37,320 nt of DNA from assembly GCF_000786205.1 (NCBI RefSeq), contig NZ_JROH01000036.1, forward strand, positions 1 to 37,320, in the 5' to 3' direction. Positions 1-9,645 of this stretch are shown here, one piece after another (the stretch's first letter is position 1; the number at the start of each line of letters is the position of its first letter). The notes under the pieces are model-generated. The model was not told the origin of the DNA. It worked only from the letters and a program-made list of their open reading frames with translations, and did not search any database. Made by a program: the position numbers and the translations under genes. The stretch is from Sphingomonas sp. 37zxx. GTDB lineage: Bacteria > Pseudomonadota > Alphaproteobacteria > Sphingomonadales > Sphingomonadaceae.

Positions 1-23
1 CCAAGCCCTTTTTCAGCAGCCTG
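1..23. repeat. 23-bp terminal repeat, left copy
   Basis: Positions 1-23 are the exact reverse complement of 37297-37319. The copy begins immediately after the rnhA stop codon when read on the minus strand. Read outward from the gene it starts CAGGCTGCTGAAAAAGGG. The 5-base A run and its place directly behind the stop suggest a dispersed 3'-end element, but I see no strong hairpin inside it. Confidence 0.8.
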
Positions 24-491
24 TTAGACGCGCCGACCGGCTGCCACGGCGGCATCGCTCGCCAGCTTGTCGGCGCGTTCGTTGTCGGGGTGGCCGGCAT
101 GGCCCTTTACCCATTTCCATTCGACCCGGTGCGGTGCGGCGGCGGCGAGCAGCGCCTGCCATAATTCGGCATTCTTCACCGGCTGGCGCGCGGCGGTTTT
201 CCAGCCATTCTTGCGCCAGCCGTGAATCCATTTGGTCAGCCCGTCCATGACGTAGCGGCTGTCGGTCGACAGCGTTACGCGGCATGGCTTGGTCAGCGCG
301 TTCAGCCCCTCGATCGCCGCCATCAGCTCCATGCGGTTGTTGGTGCTTTGTGCCTCACCGCCCGACAATTCCTTTTCGGTGGCACCGAAGCGGATCAGCG
401 CGCCCCAGCCGCCGGGGCCGGGATTGCCCTTGCATGCGCCATCGGTGGCGATTTCGACGTGAGGGAGTTCTTTAGCGGGCAGGTCGGTCAC
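24..491 (-). CDS. rnhA: Ribonuclease HI
   Basis: RNase HI cleaves the RNA strand of RNA/DNA hybrids (R-loops, Okazaki primers) in the cytoplasm. The 155-residue protein has the usual family length. The metal-binding carboxylates and catalytic histidine are visible: D17 in [12 protein letters not shown]55 in NNRMEL, D77 in STDSRYV, H131 in KGHAGH and D141 in NERAD, each offset by 7 from the E. coli residues. Translation begins at a GTG (489-491) whose last bases form the TGA stop of thrB (GTGA overlap), so the two genes are translationally coupled. It ends at TAA next to the 23-bp terminal repeat. Confidence 0.96.
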   Translation of the reverse strand: MTDLPAKELPHVEIATDGACKGNPGPGGWGALIRFGATEKELSGGEAQSTNNRMELMAAIEGLNALTKPCRVTLSTDSRYVMDGLTKWIHGWRKNGWKTAARQPVKNAELWQALLAAAAPHRVEWKWVKGHAGHPDNERADKLASDAAVAAGRRV

Positions 492-1441
492 ATAAATGCT
501 TTCGGGTTCGATTCATACCAGTCGAGCCGGCGAAGATAGGCCAGCGGATCCTTGCGTGTCACCAGCGCGCCCGCCGGCGTGTTCAGCCAGTCCCAGGCGC
601 GGGTGAGCAGGAAACGGATGCACGCGCCGCGCGCCAGCACCGGCAGCGCCGCGCGTTCCTTTGGTGTCAGCGCGAAGCTGTCGGCATAGCCCGCGATCAG
701 CGCGCGGCCGATTTCGGGGTCGAGCGGGTTGCCCTGCGCGTCGAAGCCCCAGGCCGAATGCATCACCGCCAGGTCATAGGCGCGGATGTCGGTGCAGGCG
801 AAATAGAAGTCGATCAGCCCGGTTATCCGGTCGCCCAGCATCAGCACATTGTCGGGAAACAGATCGGCATGGATCGCCGCGACCGCGAGATCGCCCGGCC
901 AGGCCGCGAGCACCGAATCGAGCGAGCGCGCGACCCGGTCGTACAGCCCCGGCGCGATCTGGTTCATCGATTCGCCGCACTGGTCGAGCAGCGGCCGCCA
1001 ATGCGTCGCGCCCAGCCCGTTGGCGCGGGTGCCCTCGAACGTCGCAAGGCTGGCATGCATTCGCCCCAGCGCCTGCGCCGCCGAATGCGCCTGTGCCGGG
1101 GTCGGGTGGCTGACCGATACGCCCGACAGGAAGCGGATCAGGCAGGCGGGCCGCCCTTCAAGCGTGTGGATCGTCTGCCCCTGGCGATCGGGGATCGCGG
1201 GCGGCACCGGATTGCCGTCCGCCGCCAGATGATCGAGCAGCGACAGGAAGAAAGGCAGGTCGCCCACCGACACCCGCTTTTCATACAGCGTCAGGATGAA
1301 GCGATCGCGCGTCGTTTCGACCAGATAGTTGGAGTTTTCGACCCCCTCGGCGATCCCCTTGGCCGAGACGAGTTCGCCGACGTCGAATTTGGAGAGGAAG
1401 GCCGAGAGCGATTCGGCGGAAACCTGGGTGTAGACGGCCAT
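488..1441 (-). CDS. thrB: Homoserine kinase, APH-fold ThrB
   Basis: Phosphorylates L-homoserine with ATP to O-phosphohomoserine in threonine synthesis. The 317-residue protein belongs to the aminoglycoside-phosphotransferase-fold ThrB type found in alphaproteobacteria, not the GHMP type. The N-terminal region with GVENSNY, the catalytic loop HADLFPDN and the Mg-binding LIDFYFA segment are all present. I chose the ATG at 1441 because the translation from there starts [12 protein letters not shown], the family start; an in-frame upstream ATG at 1486 would add 15 unrelated residues and run into a repeat element. It overlaps rnhA downstream and lies 175 bp from ispH upstream. Confidence 0.94.
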   Translation of the reverse strand: MAVYTQVSAESLSAFLSKFDVGELVSAKGIAEGVENSNYLVETTRDRFILTLYEKRVSVGDLPFFLSLLDHLAADGNPVPPAIPDRQGQTIHTLEGRPACLIRFLSGVSVSHPTPAQAHSAAQALGRMHASLATFEGTRANGLGATHWRPLLDQCGESMNQIAPGLYDRVARSLDSVLAAWPGDLAVAAIHADLFPDNVLMLGDRITGLIDFYFACTDIRAYDLAVMHSAWGFDAQGNPLDPEIGRALIAGYADSFALTPKERAALPVLARGACIRFLLTRAWDWLNTPAGALVTRKDPLAYLRRLDWYESNPKAFM

Positions 1442-1485
1442 GAAGTTCCTGTCGGTCCAAATAAAACGCAGACACCGCCCATCCA

Positions 1486-1606
1486 CCGTTCGTGCTGAGT
1501 AGCCGCTGAGCTTGTCGAAGCGGCGTATCGAAGCAGCCGTCAGCTTCGGGCAATGTCCTTCGATACGGGTCTTCGCCTTCGCTCAGCCCCTACTCGGGAC
1601 GAACGG
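1486..1606. repeat. Long imperfect inverted repeat, about 121 bp
   Basis: The two ends are imperfect inverted copies of about 50 bp. The left arm begins CCGTTCGTGCTGAGTAG at 1486. The reverse complement of the right end (to 1606) begins CCGTTCGTCCCGAGTAG. Both arms then carry a GCTGAGC block and a GTATCGAAG block. It fills the ispH-thrB gap and contains no plausible gene. A single-arm relative sits at 8389-8424. It looks like a miniature, non-coding dispersed element; as RNA it would fold into a long hairpin. Confidence 0.75.
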
Positions 1607-1616
1607 AAAAAAGTGG

Positions 1617-2570
1617 CTACGCCGCCTCCAGCCCGCGTGGCAGCTTGAAGGCGATCGTTTCGCGATTGGTTTCGACCTCGCGTTCCTGCACGTCGAATCG
1701 CTGGGCGATCGCATCGACGACTTCGCGCACCAGGATTTCGGGGGCCGATGCCCCGGCAGTAATCCCCAGCGTTGCCACCCCGTCGAACCAGCCGAAATCA
1801 AGCTCGGCGGCGCGTTGGATCAGCTTGGCGCGGGTGCCTTCGCGCTCGGCGACCTCGACCAGCCGAACCGAATTCGACGAATTGGGCGCGCCGATCACCA
1901 GCATCAGGTCGCACGCGCTGGCGATCGCCTTTACCGCGGTCTGGCGGTTGGTGGTGGCATAGCAGATGTCGTCGGGGCGCGGTGCCATCACTGCGGGAAA
2001 GCGCGCCTGCAACGCCGCCACGATCGCGGCGGTATCGTCGACCGACAGCGTCGTCTGCGTCAGGAACGCGACATTCTGATCATCGGGCACGGTGATCGCC
2101 CAGACATCCTCGACCGTTTCGACCAGCGTCATGTCGCCCTCGGGCACCTGACCGAAAGTGCCGATCACTTCGGGATGGCCGGCATGGCCGATAAACACGA
2201 TGTGGCGACCGGCGGCGACCAGCCGCTCGGCCTGGCGATGCACTTTCGATACCAGCGGGCAGGTGGCGTCGAGATAGGAAAGCCCGCGCTCGGCGGCCTT
2301 GGCGGGCACCGCTTTTGGCACGCCGTGCGCCGAAAACACCACCGGCACTCCATCGGGCACCTCATCGAGATGATCGACGAACACCGCGCCCTTGTCGCGC
2401 AGGCTGTCGACGACGAAGCGGTTGTGGACGATTTCGTGCCGCACATAGACCGGCGCGCCATATTTCTCGATCGCAAGCTCGACGATCTGGATCGCGCGAT
2501 CAACACCTGCACAAAAGCCGCGCGGGGCGGCGATCAGCAGTTCTAGGCTTGGCTTTGGCTGGTCGGTCAT
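1617..2570 (-). CDS. ispH: 4-hydroxy-3-methylbut-2-enyl diphosphate reductase
   Basis: IspH (LytB) is the last enzyme of the MEP isoprenoid pathway; it reduces HMBPP to IPP and DMAPP with a [4Fe-4S] cluster. The 317 residues match family length. The hallmarks are the N-terminal [13 protein letters not shown] motif with the first cluster cysteine, [18 protein letters not shown], the second cysteine in DATCPLV, the third in [10 protein letters not shown], and the substrate-binding S-S-N in GAPNSSNS. The ATG at 2568-2570 is the natural start. It heads the minus-strand ispH-thrB-rnhA series. Confidence 0.97.
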   Translation of the reverse strand: MTDQPKPSLELLIAAPRGFCAGVDRAIQIVELAIEKYGAPVYVRHEIVHNRFVVDSLRDKGAVFVDHLDEVPDGVPVVFSAHGVPKAVPAKAAERGLSYLDATCPLVSKVHRQAERLVAAGRHIVFIGHAGHPEVIGTFGQVPEGDMTLVETVEDVWAITVPDDQNVAFLTQTTLSVDDTAAIVAALQARFPAVMAPRPDDICYATTNRQTAVKAIASACDLMLVIGAPNSSNSVRLVEVAEREGTRAKLIQRAAELDFGWFDGVATLGITAGASAPEILVREVVDAIAQRFDVQEREVETNRETIAFKLPRGLEAA

Positions 2571-2691
2571 CGTGCATGGTCTCTACGCGATTGCTTGCGT
2601 GGGCGGAAGGCGGTTCCTATGGTCGCGCGCGTCCGGGCCGATGCAAATCGGTGGCGGTGCGTTGTTCTGTGCAGATAAGGTGTGTGCCTAC

Positions 2692-3342
2692 GTGACGATC
2701 CGCAAATTTGCCGTGCCGCTCGTGCTGGCTTCCACCATCCTTACGGGTTGCGCCAAGACCGGCGACATCGAACTGGACGGCGGCGTCGGGATCACCGCGG
2801 TTCGCACCGCCTGCCCGATCGTCGGCGTCCCCGCCGGCACCGGCGACATCACGCTGTTCGATCCGCCCGCCAGCCGCGAGGCAAGCGCGATCGACGTGAC
2901 CGCGACGATCACCAACGTCCGATCGACTTGCAGCGAGGCGGGGGCCGACGTCGTCACGACGGTGACGTTCGACGTACTTGCGCGCCGGATGCGCGGCGAT
3001 CAGCCGCGAACGGTGACCGTGCCTTATTTCATCGCGATCGTGCGCGGCGGCAGCGCGGTGACCGCCAAGCGTGTCGACCAGGTGACGCTCAATTTCCCCG
3101 CCGGCCAGACCGGCGCGACCGCGCAGGCCAGCGCAACCAGCGTGATCGCCAAGAGCGCTGCGTCCTTGCCCAAGGAAGTGCGCGAACAGCTCACCAAGCG
3201 TCGCCGCGCCGGCCAGGAGGAGGCCGCGGTTGATCCGCTGACCGCGCCGGGGGTTCGCGATGCCGTTTCGCGCGCGACGTTCGAGGCGCTGGTGGGATTC
3301 CAGCTTACCGATGAGCAATTGCGCTATAACGTGACGCGCTGA
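2692..3342 (+). CDS. Hypothetical lipoprotein
   Basis: I do not recognise the family. From the GTG at 2692 the protein is 216 residues and opens with VTIRKFAVPLVLAS and a lipobox ending LTGC, so it should be lipidated and held in the cell envelope. The rest is rich in Thr, Val and Ala with a predicted beta character, and the C-terminal third is charged (EQLTKRRRAGQEE). An in-frame ATG at 2641 would place 17 extra residues before the signal sequence, which is why the GTG is preferred. It is divergent from ispH and stands alone before the glycine riboswitch. The function is unknown. Confidence 0.75.
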   Translation: MTIRKFAVPLVLASTILTGCAKTGDIELDGGVGITAVRTACPIVGVPAGTGDITLFDPPASREASAIDVTATITNVRSTCSEAGADVVTTVTFDVLARRMRGDQPRTVTVPYFIAIVRGGSAVTAKRVDQVTLNFPAGQTGATAQASATSVIAKSAASLPKEVREQLTKRRRAGQEEAAVDPLTAPGVRDAVSRATFEALVGFQLTDEQLRYNVTR

Positions 3343-3439
3343 GGCGCTGCCCGGGGCTTGTTTCGCGCCTACGGCCTTGTGCCCGATTGACTCGCTTCGC
3401 TCGTGCAGCCAAGACCGCATCGTCGATGCCGGGCAACTG

Positions 3440-3655
3440 GCATGGGCACGCGCGGGAGAGCGTTTCGGGCAACCGAAACCACCGAAGGAGCAACCGCCCC
3501 GGAATCTCTCAGGTACTCGGGACCGCGCGGTGCCGACGACACTCTGGAAAGCGGTGCGGCTTTTAGCCGGCACCCACCGAAGGGGTAAGCCGATACCGGC
3601 CCTGTAGGGACGGCGGCGAAAGCTCTCAGGTTCCGTGACAGAGGGGGCGACCGAT
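3440..3655 (+). ncRNA. Tandem glycine riboswitch (gcvT RNA)
   Basis: Two consecutive aptamers can be read. The first has GGGAGAGCG near 3454, ACCGAAGGAGCAA at 3481, AATCTCTCAGGTAC near 3503, GGGACCGCG and ACTCTGGAAAG at 3541. The second has ACCGAAGGGGTAAG near 3576, AAGCTCTCAGGTTCCGTGACAG near 3619 and ends in an AGAGGGGG block. These are the conserved cores of glycine riboswitches, whose paired aptamers switch on glycine-catabolism genes when glycine is plentiful. It fills most of the 363-bp gap between the lipoprotein gene and gcvT and ends about 50 bp before the gcvT start. The exact boundaries are approximate. Confidence 0.93.
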
Positions 3656-3705
3656 GCGACGCGATCAGCGGGCGCATTGTCGTACACCCCGATGGAAGGA
3701 AACCC

Positions 3706-4869
3706 ATGAGCGATCACGTCATCGACGAAGCTGCCGAATTCGACGAAGCGCCTGAAACCCCGGCAATCGAGGCGTTGCCGCTGGATGGCTGGCATCGCGC
3801 GCGCGGCGCCCGGATGGTCGAGTTTGCGGGCTATCACATGCCGATCCAATATGATGGCATCATGGCCGAGCATCTGTGGGTACGCCAGAGTGCCGGGCTG
3901 TTCGACGTCAGCCATATGGGCCAGTTGCGGATCGAGGGTGAGGGTGCCGATGCCGCGCTTGAGGCGCTGCTGCCCGGTGACATCAAGGGGCTGGGCACCA
4001 ACCGGATTCGCTATTCGCTGCTGCTCGCCGAGGATGGCGGCATTCTCGATGACCTGATGGTCACGCGGCTGCCCGGCGGCGACCTGTATGTCGTCGTCAA
4101 CGGCGCGACCAAATATGAGGATCTGGGCTATTTGCGCGAGCATCTGCCCGACGACATCACGATCAACCATATGGACGAACATGCGCTGATCGCGGTGCAG
4201 GGGCCAAAGGCGGTCGATGCGGTCGAGCGGCTGGTGCCCGGCGTTGCCGATCTGGTGTTCATGACCGCCGGCGCGTTTGCCTGGAACGGCGTGGCGCTGT
4301 GGGTCAGCCGTTCGGGCTATACCGGCGAGGACGGGTATGAGATTTCGGTGCCCGCCGATTCGGTGCAAGCCTTTGCCGATGCGCTGGCGAACCAGCCCGA
4401 GGTGAAGCCGATCGGCCTGGGCGCGCGCGATTCGCTTCGGCTCGAAGCCGGATTGCCGCTTTATGGTCACGACCTCGATCCCGAGATCACGCCGGTCGCC
4501 GCCGATCTGGGCTTCGCGCTGTCGAAGCGGCGGCGCGAGGAGGGCGGCTTCATGGGGGCCGAGCGTATCCTGGCCGAGCGCGAACAGGGCTCGGCGCTCA
4601 AGCGGGTCGGCCTGACGGTCGAAGGGCGGCAGCCGGTGCGCGAAGGTGCGCTGGTGGTCGACAGCGCGGGCGAGGCGATTGGCCGCGTCACTTCGGGCGG
4701 TTTTGCCCCCAGCGTCGGCCAGCCGATCGCGATGGCCTATGTTCCGGCGGCCTATGCCGTCGCGGGCACCACGCTCAGCCTGTTACAACGCAACAAGCTG
4801 CATCAGGCACAAGTGGTGCCGATGCCGTTCGTCCCACATCGTTATATCCGCAAGGGAGCCACTGCATGA
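3706..4869 (+). CDS. gcvT: Glycine cleavage system T protein (aminomethyltransferase)
   Basis: GcvT transfers the methylene group from aminomethyl-lipoyl-GcvH to tetrahydrofolate and releases ammonia. The 387-residue protein contains [26 protein letters not shown], the central [12 protein letters not shown] motif, the [17 protein letters not shown] folate-site region, and the C-terminal beta-barrel domain. About 28 acidic N-terminal residues precede the usual start of homology (WHRARGAR). The ATG at 3706 follows GGAAGGAAACCC, a good ribosome site, so the extension is probably real. It is the first gene after the glycine riboswitch, and its TGA overlaps the gcvH ATG. Confidence 0.96.
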   Translation: MSDHVIDEAAEFDEAPETPAIEALPLDGWHRARGARMVEFAGYHMPIQYDGIMAEHLWVRQSAGLFDVSHMGQLRIEGEGADAALEALLPGDIKGLGTNRIRYSLLLAEDGGILDDLMVTRLPGGDLYVVVNGATKYEDLGYLREHLPDDITINHMDEHALIAVQGPKAVDAVERLVPGVADLVFMTAGAFAWNGVALWVSRSGYTGEDGYEISVPADSVQAFADALANQPEVKPIGLGARDSLRLEAGLPLYGHDLDPEITPVAADLGFALSKRRREEGGFMGAERILAEREQGSALKRVGLTVEGRQPVREGALVVDSAGEAIGRVTSGGFAPSVGQPIAMAYVPAAYAVAGTTLSLLQRNKLHQAQVVPMPFVPHRYIRKGATA

Positions 4870-5237
4870 GCCGTCATTACACCACCGATCACGAATGGAT
4901 CGACGTCGATGGCGATGACGCGACTGTCGGCATCACCGATTATGCCCAAGGCCAGTTGGGCGACATCGTCTTCGTCGAAGTGCCCGAGGAAGGCCGCGAA
5001 GTCGCCAAGGGCGGCGAGGCTGCGGTGGTCGAATCGGTCAAGGCCGCCAGCGACGTCTATGCCCCGGTGTCGGGCACCGTCACGCTGGGCAACCCGGCGC
5101 TGGTCGAGGACCCGAGCCTGGTCAATTCGGACCCTGAAGGTGCCGGCTGGTTCTTCAAGCTGAGCCTCACGCAGCAGTCCGAACTCGAAGGGCTGATGGA
5201 CGAAGCCGCGTACAAGGCGTTCGTGAGCGGTTTGTAA
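4866..5237 (+). CDS. gcvH: Glycine cleavage system H protein
   Basis: GcvH is the lipoyl-carrying shuttle between the P, T and L proteins. The 123 residues match family length. The lipoylation motif [15 protein letters not shown] places the modified lysine at K59. YTTDHEWI at the N-terminus and GWFFKL near the C-terminus are typical. The start overlaps the gcvT stop (ATGA), showing translational coupling. The next gene, gcvPA, is not coupled: a 122-bp palindromic repeat lies between them. Confidence 0.97.
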   Translation: MSRHYTTDHEWIDVDGDDATVGITDYAQGQLGDIVFVEVPEEGREVAKGGEAAVVESVKAASDVYAPVSGTVTLGNPALVEDPSLVNSDPEGAGWFFKLSLTQQSELEGLMDEAAYKAFVSGL

Positions 5238-5239
5238 CG

Positions 5240-5361
5240 CTTCCCCCCTCCCGCTCGGCGGGAGGGGCCGGGGGTGGGCCTATCCACCCTCACTACCGTT
5301 TGACCGTGAACCGACCGCCTCCCCACCCCCGACCCCTCCCGCAAGCGGGAGGGGGGAGAAG
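5240..5361. repeat. GC-rich composite palindromic repeat inside the gcv operon
   Basis: Left arm 5240-5278 and right arm about 5322-5361 are inverted copies differing by a 2-base indel and a few substitutions. Each arm holds its own hairpin (CTCCCGCTCGGCGGGAG on the left; CTCCCGCAAGCGGGAG on the right). The whole element could fold into a large stem or a cruciform. It starts 2 bases after the gcvH stop. Its right edge GGGGGGAGAAG supplies the Shine-Dalgarno-like GGAG (5355-5358), 8 bases before the gcvPA ATG. Confidence 0.8.
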
Positions 5362-5366
5362 TTAGA

Positions 5367-6725
5367 ATGCGCTATCTGCCTCTCACGACCGACGATCGCA
5401 CCGCAATGCTGGCGACGATCGGTGCCGCCAGCATCGACGATCTGTTCGTCGATGTGCCGCAAGCCGCCCGGCTCGACGGCCCGATCCACGGGCTTCCGGG
5501 CCATGCCAGCGAGCTGGCGGTCGAACGTCACCTCACCGCGCTTGCCCGCAAGAACACCGTCGCGGGCGAGGTGCCGTTTTTCCTGGGGTGCGGGGCGTAT
5601 CGCCATCATGTGCCCGCCAGCGTCGATCACCTGATCCAGCGCGGCGAGTTCCTTACCGCCTACACCCCCTATCAGCCCGAAATCGCGCAGGGCACGCTGC
5701 AGATGCTGTTCGAGTTCCAGACCCAGGTCGCGCGGCTGCTGGGCACCGATGTCGCCAACGCATCCATGTACGACGGATCGACCGCGTGCTGGGAAGCGAT
5801 CACGATGGCGCGGCGGGTGACGCGGCGGGCCAAGGCGATCGTCTCATCGGGGCTGCATCCGCATTATGTGTCGGTCGCCAACACGATGGCCAAGTTTACC
5901 GGCGACCAGCTCGAAACCGGCACGCCGACGCTCACCGCCGATCCCGACACCGCCGATCTGATCGCCCGGATCGACGACGATACTTCGTGCGTGGTGGTGC
6001 AATATCCCGACATTCTGGGCCGAATCGCCGACCTGTCCGAACTCGCCGCCGCCTGCCAGGCCAAGAAGGCGCTGCTGATCGCCGTGGTGACCGAGCCGGT
6101 GGCGCTGGGCGCGATCCGCAGCCCAGGTGAAATGGGTGCCGACATCGTCGTCGGCGAAGGCCAGTCGCTTGGCGTCGGGCTGCAATTCGGCGGGCCTTAT
6201 GTGGGGCTGTTCGGCTGCAAGGAGAAATATGTCCGGCAGATGCCGGGTCGGCTGTGCGGCCAGACGGTGGATGCCGAGGGCAAGCGCGGTTTCGTGCTGA
6301 CGCTGTCGACGCGCGAGCAGCATATCCGCCGCGAAAAGGCGACGTCGAACATCTGCACCAATTCGGGGCTGTGCGCGCTCGCCTTCTCGATCCACATGAC
6401 GTTGCTAGGGGAAAAGGGCCTGCGCGGGTTGGCGCAAGCGAACCACCTCGCCGCCAGCGCCGCCGCCGACCGGCTGGCGCAAGTCGCCGGGGTCGAATTG
6501 GTAACGCCGACCTTCTTCAACGAATTCACGCTGAAGCTGTCGAAGGAGGCGCGGCCGGTGGTGCGAACGCTTGCCGATCGCGGCATCCTGGCAGGGGTAT
6601 CCTTGGGCCGGCTCTATCCGGGTGCCGAGGCATTGCAGAACGGGCTGGTCGTCGCGGTGACCGAAACCGCAACCGCCGAAGATGTCGAAGCGCTTGCGGG
6701 CGCGCTTGAGGAGGTGTTGGCATGA
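5367..6725 (+). CDS. gcvPA: Glycine dehydrogenase (decarboxylating) subunit 1
   Basis: This is the N-terminal half of a two-subunit P protein, which with GcvPB decarboxylates glycine using PLP and passes aminomethyl to lipoyl-GcvH. The 452 residues match the split-subunit length. Visible family segments are MRYLPLT and [14 protein letters not shown] at the N-terminus, [36 protein letters not shown] and [14 protein letters not shown]. The PLP lysine is not in this subunit. It starts at ATG 5367 behind a ribosome site formed by the end of the palindromic repeat and overlaps gcvPB by 4 bp. Confidence 0.96.
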   Translation: MRYLPLTTDDRTAMLATIGAASIDDLFVDVPQAARLDGPIHGLPGHASELAVERHLTALARKNTVAGEVPFFLGCGAYRHHVPASVDHLIQRGEFLTAYTPYQPEIAQGTLQMLFEFQTQVARLLGTDVANASMYDGSTACWEAITMARRVTRRAKAIVSSGLHPHYVSVANTMAKFTGDQLETGTPTLTADPDTADLIARIDDDTSCVVVQYPDILGRIADLSELAAACQAKKALLIAVVTEPVALGAIRSPGEMGADIVVGEGQSLGVGLQFGGPYVGLFGCKEKYVRQMPGRLCGQTVDAEGKRGFVLTLSTREQHIRREKATSNICTNSGLCALAFSIHMTLLGEKGLRGLAQANHLAASAAADRLAQVAGVELVTPTFFNEFTLKLSKEARPVVRTLADRGILAGVSLGRLYPGAEALQNGLVVAVTETATAEDVEALAGALEEVLA

Positions 6726-8317
6726 ACGCGATCAACCAGAGCGGCTGGAAGCCCGAAATGGGCAGCGGCGACACCGCCGCCGCGGCGACCTTCACCGGCA
6801 ATCGCGCGCTGATGCTCGAAGAAGCGCTGATCTTCGAGATCGGCAGCGACACTACCTGCGGCGTCGACCTGCCGACGACGCCCAAGGGCAGCAGCCGCCT
6901 GGGCAACCTGGCGCGCGCCAAGCCGATCGGCTTGCCAGGCCTGTCCGAGCCCGAGACGGTGCGGCATTACACGCGCCTGAGCCGCCAGAATTACGGTATA
7001 GACCTGGGCTTTTTCCCGCTCGGTTCGTGCACGATGAAGCATAATCCGCGGCTCAACGAAAAGATGGCGCGGCTGCCGGGCTTTGCCGACATCCACCCGC
7101 TCCAGCCGGTCGATACCGTGCAGGGTGCGCTCGGCGTCATCAACGAACTCGCCGTCTGGCTGATCGAGCTGACCGGCATGCACGCCGTCGCGATGAGCCC
7201 CAAGGCCGGCGCGCACGGCGAATTGTGCGGCATGCTGTGCATCAAGGCGGCGCTCGAGGCGCGCGGCGAGGGGCATCGCAAGGTCGTGTTGGTGCCCGAG
7301 AGCGCGCACGGGACGAACCCAGCCACTGCCGCGTTCGCCGGCTTCACCGTCGAGAATATCCCCGCGACCCCCGAGGGCCGCGTCGACACCCCCGCGCTGA
7401 AGGCAAGGTTGGGGCCAGATGTTGCGGGGGTGATGATCACCAACCCCAATACCTGTGGCCTGTTCGAGCGCGATCTCAAGGAGATCAGCGACGCGGTGCA
7501 TGCGGCGGGCGGTTATGTCTATTGCGACGGTGCGAACTTCAACGCGATCGTCGGCCGGGTACGGCCAGGCGACCTCGGCATCGATGCGATGCACATCAAC
7601 TTGCACAAGACCTTCTCGACCCCGCATGGCGGCGGCGGGCCGGGCTCGGGGCCGGTGGTGTTGTCCAAGGCGTTGGCGCCGTTCGGCCCCTTGCCCTATA
7701 CGGCACGTACCGCCGACGGGGTCGTCCATTTGATCGAAGAGGCCGATGCCGAGGCTTTCGAACGCGAGCATTTCGGTCGTCCACTGACCAGCTTTGGACG
7801 AATGACGGCATTTCATGGCCAGATGGGCATGTTCACCCGCGCGCTCACCTATATCCTCAGCCACGGCGCCGACGGCCTGCGCCAGGTCGCCGAGGACGCG
7901 GTGCTCAACGCCAATTATGTGCTGCGCAGCCTTGAGGGCACGCTCGACGCGCCCTTCGCCGCTTCGGGGCCGTGCATGCACGAAGCATTGTTCAGCGACG
8001 ATAATCTGGCCGAGGGCTTCTCGACGCTCGACATCGCCAAGGGGCTGATCGACGAGGGTTTCCACCCGATGACGGTGTATTTCCCGCTGGTCGTCCACGG
8101 CGCGATGCTGGTCGAACCGACCGAAACCGAAAGCAAGGCCGCGCTCGACCAGTTCATCGGCGCACTGCGCTCGGTTGCCGAACGCGCCAAGGCGGGTGAT
8201 CCGTCGCTGAAATCGGCCCCGCACTTCGCGCCAAGGCGGCGGCTCGACGAGACGCTGGCGGCGCGCAAGCCGGTGCTGGTGTGGAAGGACGCGCCGCTGG
8301 CCGAAGCGGCGGAATAG
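6722..8317 (+). CDS. gcvPB: Glycine dehydrogenase (decarboxylating) subunit 2
   Basis: This is the PLP-binding half of the two-subunit P protein. The 531 residues include [27 protein letters not shown], the active-site segment [16 protein letters not shown] with the Schiff-base lysine at K296, and [22 protein letters not shown] near the C-terminus. The ATG at 6722 overlaps the gcvPA stop (ATGA). It is the last gene of the operon and a 10-bp GC-rich hairpin follows 8 bases after the stop. The shared L protein (dihydrolipoyl dehydrogenase) is not encoded here, as is usual. Confidence 0.97.
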   Translation: MNAINQSGWKPEMGSGDTAAAATFTGNRALMLEEALIFEIGSDTTCGVDLPTTPKGSSRLGNLARAKPIGLPGLSEPETVRHYTRLSRQNYGIDLGFFPLGSCTMKHNPRLNEKMARLPGFADIHPLQPVDTVQGALGVINELAVWLIELTGMHAVAMSPKAGAHGELCGMLCIKAALEARGEGHRKVVLVPESAHGTNPATAAFAGFTVENIPATPEGRVDTPALKARLGPDVAGVMITNPNTCGLFERDLKEISDAVHAAGGYVYCDGANFNAIVGRVRPGDLGIDAMHINLHKTFSTPHGGGGPGSGPVVLSKALAPFGPLPYTARTADGVVHLIEEADAEAFEREHFGRPLTSFGRMTAFHGQMGMFTRALTYILSHGADGLRQVAEDAVLNANYVLRSLEGTLDAPFAASGPCMHEALFSDDNLAEGFSTLDIAKGLIDEGFHPMTVYFPLVVHGAMLVEPTETESKAALDQFIGALRSVAERAKAGDPSLKSAPHFAPRRRLDETLAARKPVLVWKDAPLAEAAE

Positions 8318-8325
8318 GGCAGGGC

Positions 8326-8349
8326 GGGGAGAGGGGGCACCCTCTCCCC
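8326..8349 (+). terminator. Hairpin after gcvPB
   Basis: A perfect 10-bp stem, GGGGAGAGGG (8326-8335) with CCCTCTCCCC (8340-8349) and a GGCA loop, lies just behind the operon's last stop codon. No T run follows, so it may be a weak or Rho-aided terminator or a 3'-end stabiliser. Confidence 0.55.
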
Positions 8350-8388
8350 GTGCGTGCCGAGCTGTTCTTCTTATCCGCCGGTCGAAGG

Positions 8389-8424
8389 AGAAGGGCGGTC
8401 CTTCGGCAAGCTCAGGACGAACGG
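8389..8424. repeat. Single-arm relative of the 1486-1606 repeat
   Basis: Read on the minus strand, 8424-8401 is CCGTTCGTCCTGAGCTTGCC followed by GAAG, closely matching one end of the 1486-1606 element (CCGTTCGT, CTGAGC, TGTCGAAG). Only one arm is present. Bases 8393-8407 also form a small CGAAGGA/TCCTTCG hairpin. It ends the intergenic space between gcvPB and the convergent glycosyltransferase gene. Confidence 0.55.
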
Positions 8425-9593
8425 GAATAGGCTTCGACCAATCCCGCCAGATGCGCCCGCAGCGCCTCGGCATTGCGCTCCCAAGTAAACCGCGCCGCTG
8501 CCGCACGCACCGCCCCGACATCGGGTGCCTCGGCCAACATCGCCGCAATCCCATCGGCAAACCCTTCCACCGTGCGAGCGACGATCCGCCCCGCTGCGGG
8601 CCGATCGACCACCTCGGCAGCGCCCCCCGCATCGGTAATCACGATCGGCGTCCCACTCGCCAGCGCCTCGACCCAGGCGTTCGCCAGCCCTTCCGACGAC
8701 GACGCCAGCGCCATCGCATCCGCCGCGCCGAGCAACGCTGGTAAATCATCATGCGGCACGCTGCCCAGCAACCGCACTCGATCGCCGATGCCCGCCGCGT
8801 CGATCCGCGCCTGTAGCGCCGCGCGCTCAGGGCCGTCGCCAGCGATCAGAAGCGACACCCCCGCCAGCCGCGCCACCGCGTCGATAACGATGCCATGCCC
8901 CTTGCGCGGGATCAGCGCGCCGACCGCCACCACTAACGGCCCGGTCACGCCCAATCGTGCCTTGGCCGCCACACGCTCGATCGGCGCGAAGCGTAGCTGG
9001 TCGACGCCGGTATGATGCACCCGCACCTTTTCCGCCGGCACTCCCATCGCGATCAGATCGGCGCGCATCGCTTCGCTCACCGCCAGCACGCCATCGGTGG
9101 CAAGCGCCGCGCCGCGCACTTGCCGCGCGGTCGCGGGAGCATTGCCCCAATGATGGACATCGGCCCCGCGCGCCTTGATCGACACCGGCACGCCGAAGCG
9201 CTTGCCCAGCGCCACCGCCGCCGGCCCATCGGGAAAGAAGAACGAGGCGTCGATGACGTCGAAGCGAAACTCGGCGCGAATGCGCGCCAGTACCGGCACC
9301 AAAGCCCGGCCTAGCATCGCGGCATGAAACCGTCCGCCGGTCGCGGGGATATTGATGAAGCGGGGTCGCTCGATGGCGATGCCCTTCCAGCTTTCGGCCA
9401 GCGGCAACCCGGCAAGCGGGGCATATCGCGGGTGGCGAGATAGCGGGAAGGGGGGCAATCCGACTGGCGCGACCGCGCGAACCGCTACATCGGGCAGGGC
9501 GGCCAGCCCAAGCGTCTGCCGCTCGACGAACACGCCGAAATTGGGGCGCGTCGCATCGGGGAACAGGGTGGAGAGGGTTAGGACGCGCAGCAT
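8412..9593 (-). CDS. Glycosyltransferase family 4 protein
   Basis: A 393-residue GT-B glycosyltransferase of the retaining GT4 type. The N-terminal acceptor domain starts MLRVLTLSTLFPDATRPNFG. The C-terminal nucleotide-sugar domain begins near VVAVGALIPRKGH, with LLIAGDGPERAAL, VRLLGSVPHDDLPALL and the E-x7-E donor-site region SSSEGLANAWVEALASGTPIV. The sugar and acceptor cannot be told from sequence; a role in exopolysaccharide or glycolipid assembly is likely. It stands alone, convergent with the gcv operon, with no other glycan genes adjacent. The stop lies inside the edge of a repeat relative. Confidence 0.88.
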   Translation of the reverse strand: MLRVLTLSTLFPDATRPNFGVFVERQTLGLAALPDVAVRAVAPVGLPPFPLSRHPRYAPLAGLPLAESWKGIAIERPRFINIPATGGRFHAAMLGRALVPVLARIRAEFRFDVIDASFFFPDGPAAVALGKRFGVPVSIKARGADVHHWGNAPATARQVRGAALATDGVLAVSEAMRADLIAMGVPAEKVRVHHTGVDQLRFAPIERVAAKARLGVTGPLVVAVGALIPRKGHGIVIDAVARLAGVSLLIAGDGPERAALQARIDAAGIGDRVRLLGSVPHDDLPALLGAADAMALASSSEGLANAWVEALASGTPIVITDAGGAAEVVDRPAAGRIVARTVEGFADGIAAMLAEAPDVGAVRAAAARFTWERNAEALRAHLAGLVEAYSRSS

Positions 9594-9645
9594 CGGCTAC
9601 GCCTTAGCGGCACAAATGTAACGGCGCATTACCGCGCCATCACAA

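Noticed and set aside
2617..4470. 617-codon open frame on the minus strand across the riboswitch and gcvT
   Set aside because: It is a high-GC shadow frame: it lies opposite a clear lipoprotein gene, riboswitch and gcvT, and its translation is Arg/His/Gly-rich without motifs.
6614..8632. 672-codon open frame on the minus strand opposite gcvPB
   Set aside because: It is antisense to a gene with an intact PLP-site motif, and its translation lacks domain features.
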